DNA from: Ipomoea triloba
Lineage: Eukaryota > Streptophyta > Magnoliopsida > Solanales > Convolvulaceae
NCBI RefSeq assembly: GCF_003576645.1
Contig: NC_044920.1
Coordinates: 7,560,723 to 7,624,722, forward strand
Direction of reading: 5' to 3'
Length of the DNA: 64,000 nt
The notes below the pieces were generated by a model. It ran no database searches. It was not told the DNA's origin and saw only the letters and a program-made list of their open reading frames with translations. The translations under genes and the position numbers were made by a program. This document shows positions 35,641 to 47,167 of the stretch, piece by piece (within the stretch, counting starts at the first letter, position 1; each line of letters opens with the position of its first letter).

Positions 35641-36480
35641 AGTTTAGAAACATTTGATAAATGCTAAAGATATCTTATTCATTGGGGGTCATTCTGAGGT
35701 TGATTTGTGCTTCTTTGGTGTTTTTTATGCTTAGATGTTTGGATTAATTGCTTATAATTACATAGATTTAGCACATGGACTTATAGTAAGTGCATTTGAT
35801 ATTTTGTAGGACTTTAGGGCTGATTTGGAAACAATTAGACATGATTTGGGGCTCAAATGGAAGAGGTCTAAAGTGGTCCTGTGCACGAAGCCATACACAA
35901 CTGTGCAAAGGGTCGTGGGAACATTGGCAGAAAGTTGCACGACATGATGCACAACCGTGCAAAGGGTTGTGAGAGCATTGACAGAAAGTTGCACGAAGAC
36001 TTCCACGTGTGTGCAGGTAATCGAATCAATTCTAGAAAGATACACGCAAGGAGTCACGAGCGTGCAAGGGTTCGTGCAGGTGGCGAATGATTTAGTATTT
36101 AAGGAAGTTTAAAGGGGTTGGAAAGGGATTTTTGTCATTAGTTTTTCACTTCTAGTTACTGCACTTAATTGTACTCCAATTGGAGAGAGACAAAGCTATC
36201 TAGGTTGTAAGAACAACTTGACACATTGCCTTGAACTTAGGAGACTTCTTATTGCTTGATTGGAGCTTGGGTTGTGGATCACAATTGTAATTAAGCTAAG
36301 TATAATTGTTGCAATTTCATTTTTCTTTACTCTATTGTTCCATATCTTGATTGCTCAATTGTGATTGTTGATTTGCTATGATCATGAGTGGCTACAACCT
36401 TTAGGGAATTGGATTAGGACTTAATTGTTATGGTGCTTGTATGTTTATAATTGCAATTAGAAAGTAGATATGTGTTAATT
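35641..36480 (+). mobile_element. LTR-like sequence with tandem hairpin units
   Basis: It begins aaagtttagaaacatttgat after the gaggacaagcaa phrase, where an LTR start is expected. At 35,880-36,090 there are three to four diverged units of about 55-63 bp around gtgcacgaag, aactgtgcaaagggtcgtg and ttgcacga, with internal inverted words. A short-leader-like tagtatttaaggaagttt follows at about 36,090. No coding domains are present. Confidence 0.45.
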
Positions 36481-37440
36481 GCTAGGTGCCCCACATTACT
36501 TACGAGCTATTTAGTAATGAGCTATTAGATATATATTGTTCGTTGCTAGTTTAATTATGAACCTAGAAAGTCACTCCTTAATGGTTCGTGGTAATGCTGA
36601 GAGCTATAATTTAAAAGAATTAAATTGATAAGGAGTTATCGATACTGAATTAATATGATCCATTAATAGTTGATTAATGAATTAATTCAATTTGGGTAGT
36701 TTTGAATTTTTTTAAGGCTAGCACATTTGGGCCCAAACCGGCCAGACTATATAAATAGCATTGTCCTTTTCTTAAAGAGAGAAGAGATTTTTGGCGGAAA
36801 GAAAAATAAGTTTTTTACATAAAATCTTTGGGAGTTCTCGTGTGTCCGGGCAGTGAATGGACAGTTCAGGTTTTGATTATGCCGAAGCACACTTCAAGGG
36901 TAAGATTGCTCAACCCATTCAATAATGTTGAATATAAAAAACAAAAAACGTTAGATGCTTTTGTTGGTGTATGTAATATTTATACCCACCACTTCCCTTC
37001 TATGTGGTCTAGTGGTTAGTGTGATTTCGGACTTGTGGATTCATTATATATTGTAATTGTTTATTTAGGTTCTTATTTGCCTGAAAACTATTTGAATATT
37101 ATATTTGACATTTTGAATGTTATTGAAAATTGATGAAGATTATTTAACTATTTTAAGATTAAAAGTTTAATATTAAAAAAATTTACTTAAATATTGAGAA
37201 TTATATTAGTGTGATTATTATTTAAAAAAAAAACCTAGTTTACAAAAGATGATTTTGTGTCCATTGATCTAAGTAGAATTTGGTTTTAACTATTGAAAAG
37301 AAGTCGCCTTACATATTTTGCAATGGAAAACTGTTTTCTCATCTGAAACTTGTTTCAATATAATATAATGCAGTATTGATGCAAATTAATGGCACACAAT
37401 ACATAAAAATGAAAATTAAAACATATTAATCATATATCAT
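36481..37440. other. Intergenic DNA with an LTR/promoter-like patch
   Basis: Around 36,690-37,020 the sequence ggcccaaaccggccagac followed by tatataaatagc resembles a Copia LTR promoter, but LTR edges are not seen. The remainder is AT-rich with no gene. Confidence 0.3.
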
Positions 37441-37466
37441 CAGATGAGATGAGTCTGGATGAGAAG

Positions 37467-38632
37467 CTAACTAGCAGTAATCAACTCTTCCAACCCACTC
37501 AGCATGCATCCATCCTCCAGATCCACCGGCTCCCAATCCGACCTGAACGGGAAAATATCCTTATAGTAATGGGAACCGCTCACTTGATAACTATACCCAA
37601 TCATAAGCGCCATGTCTGCAAGACTACACCCTATTAACCTATTATTCTCCTTATCAATTCTCACTACCCTCTTTATCTCCCACCTGTAATCTCTGTTGTC
37701 TTCTACCCCCCAAAGCCACACTTCATTCAATTTGTACTCACAGGTAAACCCTAGCTTTCCCTTGTACTCAACGATTCGCTCTTTGCTGTAGTTTTTGTCA
37801 TCTTCGATCGCCACTATTGGACTTGGAAACTCTGTGTGAGTTTCGGTTGTCGAGTCGAAAGTCAAAATTGTGTTGTGATTTGTCAGCAAATAGACTATGC
37901 CACCTATACAAACAGTAGGTTGATTGGAAAAAATAGTGTCGTGTTCCATTACGAGGTCTTCCAATTGTCTCCATGTCCAAAATTTTGAATGGAAAATCTG
38001 GCATATGAAAGTTGTGTTTCCCGGTGGCCTGAAAATGATAAAATTATCAAATCATGCATTAGAATTATATATCACCAAACATTATTTATAATATATAGTG
38101 TAATCATATTCTAAAGATCAAATAAATTAAATAAACTCACGAGAAACGAGCATATGAAAATCTAATTATTTGATACTCAAAGGGATTGGATTTAAGAATT
38201 TGCAAAGCAATGTGTTCGAACGTTTCTGGTCCCCTCGGGCTCGATCGGCAACTCAACACTTTGCCCGGTGCTCGGCTTACAAACATAATAATGATACGAT
38301 CTATCTGCATACTTTCGGCAGCACAAAATTCCTTGTTTAGAAGATGCCAAGATCTTCATGCCATCTCGGAAACACTCTATAGAAATACCTGGAACCTCTA
38401 ATGATGGGTTGATGGATACAAAGTTGTAAGAACAAGTAAAACGTTCAAGTGTTTGAACAATATATCCTATGATATTTTTTGTTTTCCGAGCGTACTTTTC
38501 AATGAACCACGATTCACCAGCTAACTCGTTAGACTCCTTGCTGGCCACTTTGAATGTATCTAGCGTTTCTATTCTTGCTCGAATCAAAATCTCAACAAGT
38601 ATTTCTTGCTTGAGATAAAATTTAGAACCCAT
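37467..38632 (-). pseudogene. F-box gene paralog with a frameshift
   Basis: Exon 1 is 38,632-38,141 (donor TCTC|GTGAGT) and exon 2 is 38,028-37,467 (acceptor TTTTCAG|GCC). Exon 2 is 562 nt, the same as in the gene at 18,426. It starts MGSKFYLKQEILVEILIRAR (F-box), then GILCCRK and VCKPSTGQSVELP. After VELP, four extra bases (cgat/atcg near 38,242-38,246) shift the frame, giving a stop 20 codons later. In the shifted frame the expected SPRGPETFEHIALQILKSNP continues and splices correctly into PPGNTTFICQIF. Without the extra four bases the product would be 349 residues. It may be a pseudogene, or the insertion may be a sequencing error. An SCF ubiquitin-ligase substrate-receptor role is inferred from the family only. 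Confidence 0.75.
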
Positions 38633-38639
38633 TGAGACA

Positions 38640-40195
38640 CAAAAGTAGGTTATGGTGATAAAATTAAAGGAGCCTTGGAGATGTATCAGAATAGGTGTGA
38701 AAGAGAGATTTTAAGAGAAGGACAGGAGTTTGAGGTTATGATGTTAGGACACGAAGACGAAAAGATGAGCTGCAAATTCACCGAGTACAAAAGTTGCTCT
38801 TTGTAAGAAGTTGTTGTCAAAGTCTTGCTTAAATAATTCAAAATCACCCTCATCTCCCCACCCTAAAATCAACATTATGGGAAATAATATTAACGTAAAC
38901 AATTACAATATTTGGGTTAGAATTCTGACTGACATCTATATTAAAGAAATATTTTAATTAAATAGAAAGAGATAAAGGAAATTTAAAAAGTTACTAGAAC
39001 TGCAGTCGTCTGAGTACATACTCTCCAATGTACCAGCCAAATCCCTCTAAAATGCATACATTGTATCTTTACGAGCAATATAGTAAGGAATTTATAGAAT
39101 ATATACGTATAGAGAACAAGATTATCATTTCTTCAACAAAAAAAGAAAATATCTAAGTAATTAATGGAATGCAATCTTCAATAATGAATGCATGAATAAT
39201 TAATTAAAAATCCCATGCATGGAATAGAAATTTTCTTAAGGCATTATTCAGAGAATTATTTTTTTTTGAATTATTCAGAGAATTAATATTACTCTCAGTT
39301 TACTTTAATTCTATTTCATTTTACTGTCTTGGTGAATATAATTCTATAGCTAATAAGATTGACATTTTTATTAAGTTTTATTATTTCTAACTTTAGTTCG
39401 TAAAGAAGAATTAGTCTTTTAAAATTAATGTTTTTCCTTTTTTTTTTTTTGGGTAAAACCAATAACAACTCTCAACTATAAACTTGAACAATTTTAACAT
39501 TAATTAGTAAAAATAACTATTAGTTATATTAATTCTGTTTTTTTTTTTTTTTACAAAAAAATTATTATTAATTTACAAAATGCTAAAGCAACATTTGAGA
39601 TTAACTAATCCAGGAAGGGTCAGTCACGGGCTAATATATGTCAATGTTGGAACATAACATTAAAACTTTAGTTGCAATACTTTGGAAGTTCTTGACAATT
39701 TTAACACAATTTGGACTAGAAGTCCTATTCTGGAGGGCTAAATAAGTTAAGCAAGGTGAATTTTTAACTATAGCATGATTCAAATTACATTAGTTGAGTT
39801 AGGAGCTTTTATACAATTGAAGATTTTCCAATCTTGTAATTAAAACCCTAGGCCAAGTATTTCTCTAACCGACTCATCAGAGGATACAAGATATCCTAAT
39901 CTTGTACTTCCCATTGAGCACAAGCCCAAAAAGATTACTTGAAGTTTATTGAAAGATCACGAAAGCTCAAGAGGACACCATTGAGTTTTTCTGGCCGGGA
40001 TGGACGTCATATGTTTCCTTTTTTCATCCCGTGCTCTTATTATAGATCTAAGACTTTGTCCATCTATAGATTGGTATTGCCTTTACCGGAATTGTTTCCC
40101 CTGGGCTAAGATGTAACTTAACTATTGAAATCTACATTAAAATATTATAGTAATTATATAATTTGGCCATAGCTTTGCTATGGCTGTCATTTTTT
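38640..40195. other. Intergenic DNA upstream of the F-box paralog
   Basis: AT-rich sequence. No gene, delimited element or RNA gene was recognised. Confidence 0.5.
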
Positions 40196-40199
40196 TGCA

Positions 40200-40794
40200 A
40201 ATGGACAACTAATGAGTATCAAATTCTACAACTTGTAGGGATATTTATGGGCTAATTTGGGGTTGGATGTGCTTTATTTGTGCTTAAAAATGTTCAAATA
40301 TGTGATAAATTATGTTGAAGGACTAATATTGGGCATTTTTTGTGTTTTCAAGGAAAATATGGTCAACTCAAGAGTAATTTGGACAAAATGGAGCAAAGTA
40401 CAATGGAAGTCAAATATCGGTTGTTACGAGCAGTGTTACGCTCGTAACAGGGCTCGTAATGCTCAAGATAAAAAAGGTCATCTTTGCTATTATAAGTAGC
40501 ATTACACTTGTAACAAGGGTTCGTAACGAGGTGCATCAGAAAGTCATCACTGCTGTTACGAGCAACGTCACGCTCATAATAGGGTGTGTAATGTGAGGCA
40601 TCCGCAAGTCAGTTCTACTATTACAAGACACATTACGCTCATAACGGACCTTGTTATACATGGTAATTCAAGAAGTATAAAATGGGAGAGTTAGAATTTT
40701 AGAAGGGTGAAATTGTATTGTGGATCTTGAATGTACAATATAAGCTTAAGGTTCCTACTTTATTTTAATGAGAATTATTTATCTGAAAATATTA
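40200..40794 (+). mobile_element. LTR-like fragment with four ~64-bp hairpin units
   Basis: Contains four diverged units starting near 40,421, 40,488, 40,549 and 40,613. The first holds the perfect stem gttacgagc/gctcgtaac. A TATA-like aagtataaaatggg follows at about 40,672. The layout (T-rich start, hairpin array, TATA, leader) is the same as at 35,641-36,480 although the sequence differs. It is cut at the right by the insertion at 40,795. Confidence 0.45.
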
Positions 40795-41794
40795 AGGAAA
40801 AAGGGTCAAATAGGTCTTCAAACTTTACCTGAAAAGTCAATTAGGTACTTAAACTTTTTAAAGGTGCAATTAAACCCTTTAACATATAATTTTTGTGCAA
40901 TGAGGTCCAAAAACTGGTTGGTGACTTGTGATAGCAGGTTAGAAATCATCTCCGACAAAAAATCACTGCCAGCGACGGCACGGTCGCGGGAAAAGTTAAC
41001 CGGCGGCGACCAAATCTGGTTGCCTCTTTGGACAGGCGACCAGAAATGGTCGCCTTCTCTGGGAAAGCAACCACTAGAAATTTTGACGGAAGGAAGGAAG
41101 CTTCCTACGGCTACGCGGAACCAGCTATCAAAATCCCGTATGATCCGGCCTATCAGTGCCACCGCCGCCACCACAGCAGCAGTAGTACTTTGTTCAACAA
41201 AACCCTTACCAAGCTGGAGTCATCCCTCCGAACGCCATAGTCGGAGACCCCAAGGGAATTCCGATTCAGCAGACTATGTACCGCGACACTCCGGCACCGT
41301 TCCACTGCATCCACTGTGGCAATTCCCTTACCCTCTCCTTCTTTTGATGATGATGATCATGTCTGTTTAATTTCCTTGATTTGTTTTCCCAACTTGAGCT
41401 TTAATTTCTTGTTTCTAGATATTTACGCTATACATTAGGGGCTTTTCTTTCTTCTGCTTAATCTTATAGATATGTAAAATGATGTTGGCTTGATGAATTC
41501 TTTGCTTTTCTCATCATTTCTTACTTCTAAGACTGAATTATTGGATCCAATAAGCGATGGCAAGATTCCAGAGAGGCAACCTCGCCGGTTGACTTTTCCA
41601 GTGACCATCACCGTCGCCGGCAGTAATTTTTGGTCGAAGATGATTTCTAACCTGCTATCATAGGTCACCAACCTGTTTTTTGGACCTCATTGCACAAAAA
41701 TGAGATGTTAAAGGGTTTAATTGCACCTTTAAAAAGTTTAGGTGCCTAATTGACTTTTCAGGTAAAGTTTGAGAGCCTATTTGACCCTTTTCGC
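40795..41794. mobile_element. Long-TIR element carrying a LITAF gene fragment
   Basis: Inverted arms of about 230 bp begin aggaaaaagggtcaaatagg (left) and, inverted at the right, gcgaaaagggtcaaatagg. They share cctgaaaagtcaattagg, gtgcaattaaaccctttaac, tttttgtgcaatgaggtcc and gatagcaggttagaaatcat. The flanks aaatatta (40,787-40,794) and aaacatta (41,795-41,802) form a near-perfect 8-bp duplication. Between the arms is sequence of cellular origin (see 41,094-41,326) followed by a T-rich, intron-like stretch. Structure and size fit a Pack-type non-autonomous DNA transposon. The superfamily is uncertain: the arms resemble Mutator-like elements, but a 9-bp duplication is not clear. Confidence 0.75.
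41094..41326 (+). pseudogene. Captured LITAF-domain (GILP-like) gene fragment
   Basis: In one frame, codons from 41,094 read KEASYGYAEPAIKIPYDPAY. After a frame change and a stop (TAG 41,183-41,185, likely from a Gln codon in a CAG run) a second frame reads YFVQQNPYQAGVIPPNAIVG, then GIPIQQTMYRDTPAPF and CIHCGNS. This matches the N-terminal half of plant LITAF-domain proteins such as Arabidopsis GILP, a small membrane-associated regulator of cell death. It includes the first CxxC knuckle of the zinc-binding LITAF domain. The hydrophobic segment and second knuckle are absent. The fragment ends just after the point where the first exon usually stops. Confidence 0.85.
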
Positions 41795-41802
41795 AAACAT
41801 TA

Positions 41803-42506
41803 ATCACTTAGAAATAGATAAATAAAATATAAAACAATAAAGCAATAAAATAGAACCAGACACCAGAATTGTTTACCCAGTTCGGAGCTCCACTCCTACG
41901 TCTGCGGGGCACTTAACGTCAACCCAATCCACTAGATGATCACAAAGGGTTACAAGGAGTCATACAACAACCATCCTACACTAATGGTTAGAAAAAGTAC
42001 TCCAAGCTAAGCGTTCATCATCTTCAAGCTGACACTGTGCGATTTATCAAAGATCACCAACAAGGACGAACCCTCAAGCACACTTACACGCTGATAATAC
42101 CACTCAAAATAATAGAATACATATGAATATAGTTCTCACGTAACTCTGGAGTATAGATGTAGTGAAGTGTGTTATGAAACCCAAATTCTGAAGCTCTTTA
42201 TATAGCCAATGATTCAACCAATTAAACCAGAACTTCAGCTGCTGTTATTTCCTCAATTTAAGCTCTGACCAATAGTGTAGATCAACCCCATAAATCGTGG
42301 ATCAAGGTGACTTGGTTTAATTTGAATTAATCAAATACTGCGCTGATCCAGAGTAGGCAGAACACAGATCTAGAGCAAACAGAGGACTGATCCAGTGCTG
42401 ATACAGTTGACTCAATATAACAACCTATTAAACTTAAACTAAGGTTTTTGACTAATAATTAAGTCAATTAAAGGTGGTCCAAATGTGTATCATTTGTACA
42501 CTTACA
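41803..42506 (-). mobile_element. 3' LTR of a Copia element
   Basis: On the minus strand the LTR starts TGTAAGTGTACAAATG at 42,506, directly after the purine tract aaatggggagat (42,518-42,507). A TATA-like ctatataaag lies at 42,205-42,196 and the sequence then becomes transcript-like. Its inner end is obscured by the TIR element at 40,795-41,794. It pairs with the gag-pol remains upstream (higher coordinates). Confidence 0.65.
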
Positions 42507-44110
42507 ATCTCCCCATTTGGCAATTATTTGTCAAAAACCTAATCTACAAATATACTTTTGAGGCAACGGAATATGTAACCAAATTTCATTAAAAATAGGC
42601 GTTCAAGTATATTTGTTTACAATGAATAGCCTTTGAAGCAAAACTATAAAGACATAACGTATTAGATGTACCTGACATAGGCTTCCAAAGATCTTCAAGA
42701 GATATTATACTCAATTCAAACAAGATCAGACAGACCATACTAATAACTGATAGTAGATACTCAAAATGATTCTGACAGTCACATCAACTGATTCTGATAT
42801 ACCCATTTAACTCATATATTTCATACTTCAAAGATAATCCACATGATTCTGACAGTCACATCAACTGATTCTGATATACCCATTTAACTCATATAGTTCA
42901 TATTTCAAAGATAATCCACTCTGAGAATAAGTCTAATATAATAGAAATAGAAAAATCCAAGTACGTACCAAAACCAGATATCCATCAACCATACCATACA
43001 TAATAAAAAAATATTTCAAAGAATTCCAAAAACACCATACCAGAAACAGCTCCTACCAAAACCAAATATCCATCAACCATACCAATACATAATCAAAAAA
43101 TATTTCAAAGAATTCCAAAAACACCATACCAGAAACAGCTCCCCCTTAATATTTTCTCCCCCTTTTTGACAAAGGAATTGCCAAAGGTGATCATCTAGAT
43201 TTAGGACTAGAAGCTGATGGAGTACCCAAAAGATCTGTAGACACAACCAATTCCCCAAACTGTCCATATCTTATCCATGCATCACTGAGAATCTTCACAT
43301 TCACCACGTGGATAAAGGGAAATAATCAATCGCATTCATCAACAATAGAATCCATCAATCAGTAAGGTAGTCCAGATAAGATAATAATTCAAATGATATG
43401 AGGATCCAAAATAATATGATAATCTGGATGATTAACCAAATAATATGATAATCCAAAGATATGAGCACTGAAAAATATGATAAGTAGATAACCATGCTCC
43501 CCCTCAATTTGTACGTCGAGATTGTTTCACAATATCATCATAATATCTTAGCGCTAGTTTCCTTGAAGTTGTAACAGGAACCTGCATTAGTAAGATAGAA
43601 ACGAGAAACCCAGAACTAGAAGACAATTCAGCCCTTCATAAAAAGCACTTATAGCCACAAATGCAAAAATTGATAAAAGGTCAAACAAAGCAGGAAGATT
43701 AGCACATAAACCAGTAAACACGTTCAGATAAAGCAAATCTAGGCACAAACTCATAATAGATAGCACAGAAACCACACACACAAAGTCACATACGGTCATG
43801 ACCGGACCAAACAGGTAACACAAAGTCACAAAAAAATAGCAATATTAGATTCAAACATCAATTTAGAGAAATACATAGATTAACTCTAGAACAAATACAA
43901 GCAATTCAAGCAAAACAGGTTCAGTAACAGATAAAGCGAGCACAGTCCAGAGAATAATAAAAAAAACACAGATAGAATCAAGAAAAAATCTACTTAGGCA
44001 CATTTCAAGAAAGCATACATAGCACACGAGAAACACAAAAATAAAATAGGAAAATTAACAAAAAAAAATCCTAGACACAGGTATTGAGAAAATACCAACT
44101 AAAGAAAGAC
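42507..44110 (-). other. Copia 3' internal region, non-coding, with short tandem repeats
   Basis: Contains the minus-strand purine-rich phrase aaaagggggagaaaatatta (about 43,150-43,172), common downstream of Copia RNase H, and the peptide-like remnant GENIKGELF. Two direct duplications are visible: an ~80-bp one around 42,767-42,925 (tctgacagtcacatcaactg) and a ~97-bp one around 43,005-43,140 (aaaacaccataccagaaac). No reverse transcriptase or RNase H coding was found, so that part has been deleted or replaced. Confidence 0.5.
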
Positions 44111-44261
44111 TAGAAGGTACCAATACCCCTGAAGAGATTTTTTCTTTCAGCTTTTCTGAGTTCTTCATGTCTAGCTTTGATCCAGTGTTCATCGGTTAGA
44201 GCTTCCTTCATATTCTTTGGTTCGATTTTTGAGGTGTAGCACGCGTATCCTACAAGTTCAC

Positions 44262-46523
44262 TTAATCATGTTTCTTCCCCCTAGTCCGAACTCCAGAGTT
44301 TGGATCTCCAATGATGTTCTGTACTGGATGATTCTTTTGAATGTGTGTCAGTGCAGCTAGTCCAGAGGCTGGATTATAGATCTGAATCGTTCCTGGATCA
44401 AGTGTGGAAGGTACTGATGCTGCGCCTGGAAAACCTGGCCCACTTGGCAATGAGTCTGATGTACTCGGAGGATATTCAGAATTATTTGTTGGAGATTCTG
44501 GATTATTTGTATAAGACTTTGGATTATCTTCAAAAGGTTCTGGATTATTTGCAAGAGTTTCTGGATTATTTGTTGAGTAATCTAGTCTGAATCGTGGTAT
44601 TTCAAATACATCATCGGGTTGATCATCCACCACGACATTTGATGATTCCATGATTGTCTTTGTAACTTTGTTGTAAACACGATAGGCACGACTGTTGTAT
44701 GAGTACCCGAGAAATATACCTTCGTTACTTTTCAGATCGAATTTTGTCGTGGGAGTTCTATCCTTCAAAATAAAAAATCGTGAACTAAATATGTGGAAGT
44801 ATTTAAGATTCAGCTTCTTACCTTTCCAAATCTCATATGGAGTTTGACTTGTGCCGGGTCGAAGATAGACTCTGTTGATAATGTGACAGGAGGTATGTAC
44901 AACCTCGGCCCAAAATTTTCGTGGTATAGATTTTGCATTTAGTAGAACTCTTCCCATCGCCTGGATGGTACGATTTTTACATTCCACCACTCCATTCTAT
45001 TGAGGTGTTTTCGGTGCTGAATATTCATGAGTTATCCCATACTTGTTGCAGAATTCATCAAATGAACTGTTGTCGAATTCACGTCCGTGATCACTCTGGA
45101 TTCTGACAATTGGTTTATTTTTTGTTTTCTGAAGCTTGAGAGCTAGAGCTTTGAAGACTTTGAAGGTTTCAGATTTTTTCCTAAGAAATGTTACCCAAGA
45201 AAATCGTGAGTAATCATCAACGCATACAAGAATATACTTATTACCTCCAATACTTTCTGTTTGTGTAGGACCCATAAGATCCATGTGAATCAGCTCCATG
45301 CAGTGTTTGGAATTGATTTCCTTTAGGGCTGGGTGAGTCGTCCTTGTTTGTTTCCCTGCCTAACATGCACCGCAGATGCCTTTTGAGTTAGATTTCAGGT
45401 TTGGTAGACCGATCACTGCTTGAGTTTTGATTAACTTGTCAAGAGAACGATACTTCAGGTGTCCTAACTTTTGATGCCTTAGTTCAGCTTCATTCATACT
45501 AGACCTGCAGCACATAACATCATTAGTTAGAATATATGCATTATCAGAAGAGCGCTTACCTTCCATGATGCATTGTTTTTGGCTGTCTAGGACGTTGAAG
45601 CTATCTTTTGTGAAGTTAACATTCCAATTTTGATCGCAGAGTTGGCTTATGCTGATGAGGTTTGCACGTAACCCGTTGACAAGTAGCACCCTTTTCAGTT
45701 TAGGTAATCCTGTAACATTTAGCGTACCAACTCTAGTAATTTTTCCCTTAACACCATCACCAAATGTTACTTCACCTTTTCTTTCTTTAATGTCGTTCAG
45801 GAAGTTGATGTTTCCCGTCATATGGCGAGAACACCGACTATCAAAATACCACCTTTCTTCTCTACGTGAAGATTTTGTTAGGAGAGACACATGACATATG
45901 TAATCAGACTTCCTTACCCAGACCTATTTGGTGAATGGAGTGATAAATTTCTGTTTGTACTTTTCAATCCTCTAATCTCTGTAGAAGAAGTAACACTTCG
46001 GTCTGGTGTGTCCTCGAACCCTGCAATAATGACAAATAGGGTTATAAGATTTATGTGTACGTTTATATTTCATTACAATGTTGTAGCGGTGCCCTGTTGA
46101 ACTTATTTGCCTTGCTGTACTAGTTTATGGATCATCATCTGGATCTGGTCCAGTTGCTTTGACAAATATGGTTTGACCGTTGTGTTTGTCCCCTGTGAAG
46201 CCGAGACCAGACTTAGTGGTTGATTGCCGGCCTGTGACCATAATTTCAACAAGTGTTGATGTGGTATCCATCATCTGGATTTGTTTCTTGAGAGTAGTCA
46301 GTTCCTGTGTAAGCTTGGCCACATCCTGTTTTAGCCTGGCTTCTTGTTCAGAAGCATTGACCACATCCTGTTTTAGCTTAGCTTCTTGTTCAGAAGCAGC
46401 TTTGAGTAGTATATCTCTTTCAGATATTTGATTTTTGTACACTTTGATGGCTTTTTCGAATATCCCTACCTGACTACACAAGGAACGATTAGCTTTAAGT
46501 AAACGTTCCCATTTGGGATACAA
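44262..46523 (-). pseudogene. Copia gag-protease-integrase remnant with nonsense mutations
   Basis: On the minus strand, a gag coiled coil with duplicated SEQEAKLKQDV/SEQEARLKQDV (46,523-46,125) is followed by an intact CCHC knuckle, CHYCRVRGHTRPKC (about 46,055-46,012). Next is the protease region WYFDSRCSRHMTG, where the usual DSG is DSR. The integrase zinc motif is RHQKLGH..CGAC. The catalytic regions MDLMGP, IQSDHGREF and NGVVECKNRT retain D, D and E. Then FLGYSYNSRAYRVYN and an NNPE-repeat linker lead to a stop at 44,262. Stops interrupt after CGAC (45,360, TAG) and after TPQ (44,997, TAG), both where Gln is expected. Reverse transcriptase begins in another frame (EALTDEHWIKA, about 44,170) and then breaks off. 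The gag N-terminus is lost at about 46,545. Confidence 0.85.
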
Positions 46524-46544
46524 CTTCTTTGTAACCCCTCACTA

Positions 46545-47167
46545 ATTCCAATAAGCTGCGATCGTACGTACCGGTCACGGACCGTAAAATTTTTAGGAGC
46601 TGGTGTTCGGACCCGATAGCCCTAGGAAATGGATTATTAGACACCATACTATTATTCTTGAATTTCCTACTTAATTAAATTAGCCCATAGCAGCGAAAAT
46701 TTATTTTGATCGTAACATCGCTAATTTCGCAGTGTACCGAACCTGGCCCAATTTTAAGTTTCAGTCTGGGATGAATTTTTTGGTTTCGAAAATTATTTGA
46801 TTTAAATTACTTTCTACCGAAAATTCATCTGTTTTAATCCCGATCAGTCTAGCTAAGATATTTTTTTCAAGATCCCACCATAAGTGAGTGACACTTGTCA
46901 CAAACTTTTACCACATATTATGGAGACTAGTCAACCAAGTGGGATTAAAATTATAAAGCCATTTTCCCCAAATTTCCCTCACTTGGCCGAAATACATAAA
47001 GAGAAGAGAGAGAGAGATCATCATCTTCCTCCATTAAAGCTCTACTTCCATAGCTAAAGTTCCTTCACAAGTCTCAAGTCTTTCGGTAAAACTTTAATTT
47101 TATTCGGTAGAAAGCTTTATTTTCCTTCCTAGACCTTGAATCTAAGCTTAGTTTCTTAATATTTGTT
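46545..47167 (+). mobile_element. LTR-like sequence abutting the truncated Copia element
   Basis: Contains cggtcacggaccg, a gagagagagagatcatcatc leader-like run and cttcacaagtctcaagtc, resembling the promoter and leader part of a Ty3-type LTR. The edges could not be placed; the abrupt end of the Copia gag at about 46,545 suggests a rearrangement junction. Confidence 0.3.

Noticed and set aside
40768..41370. 200-codon plus-strand frame through the TIR element
   Set aside because: It runs through the TIR and crosses the captured LITAF sequence in a frame that does not encode LITAF residues.
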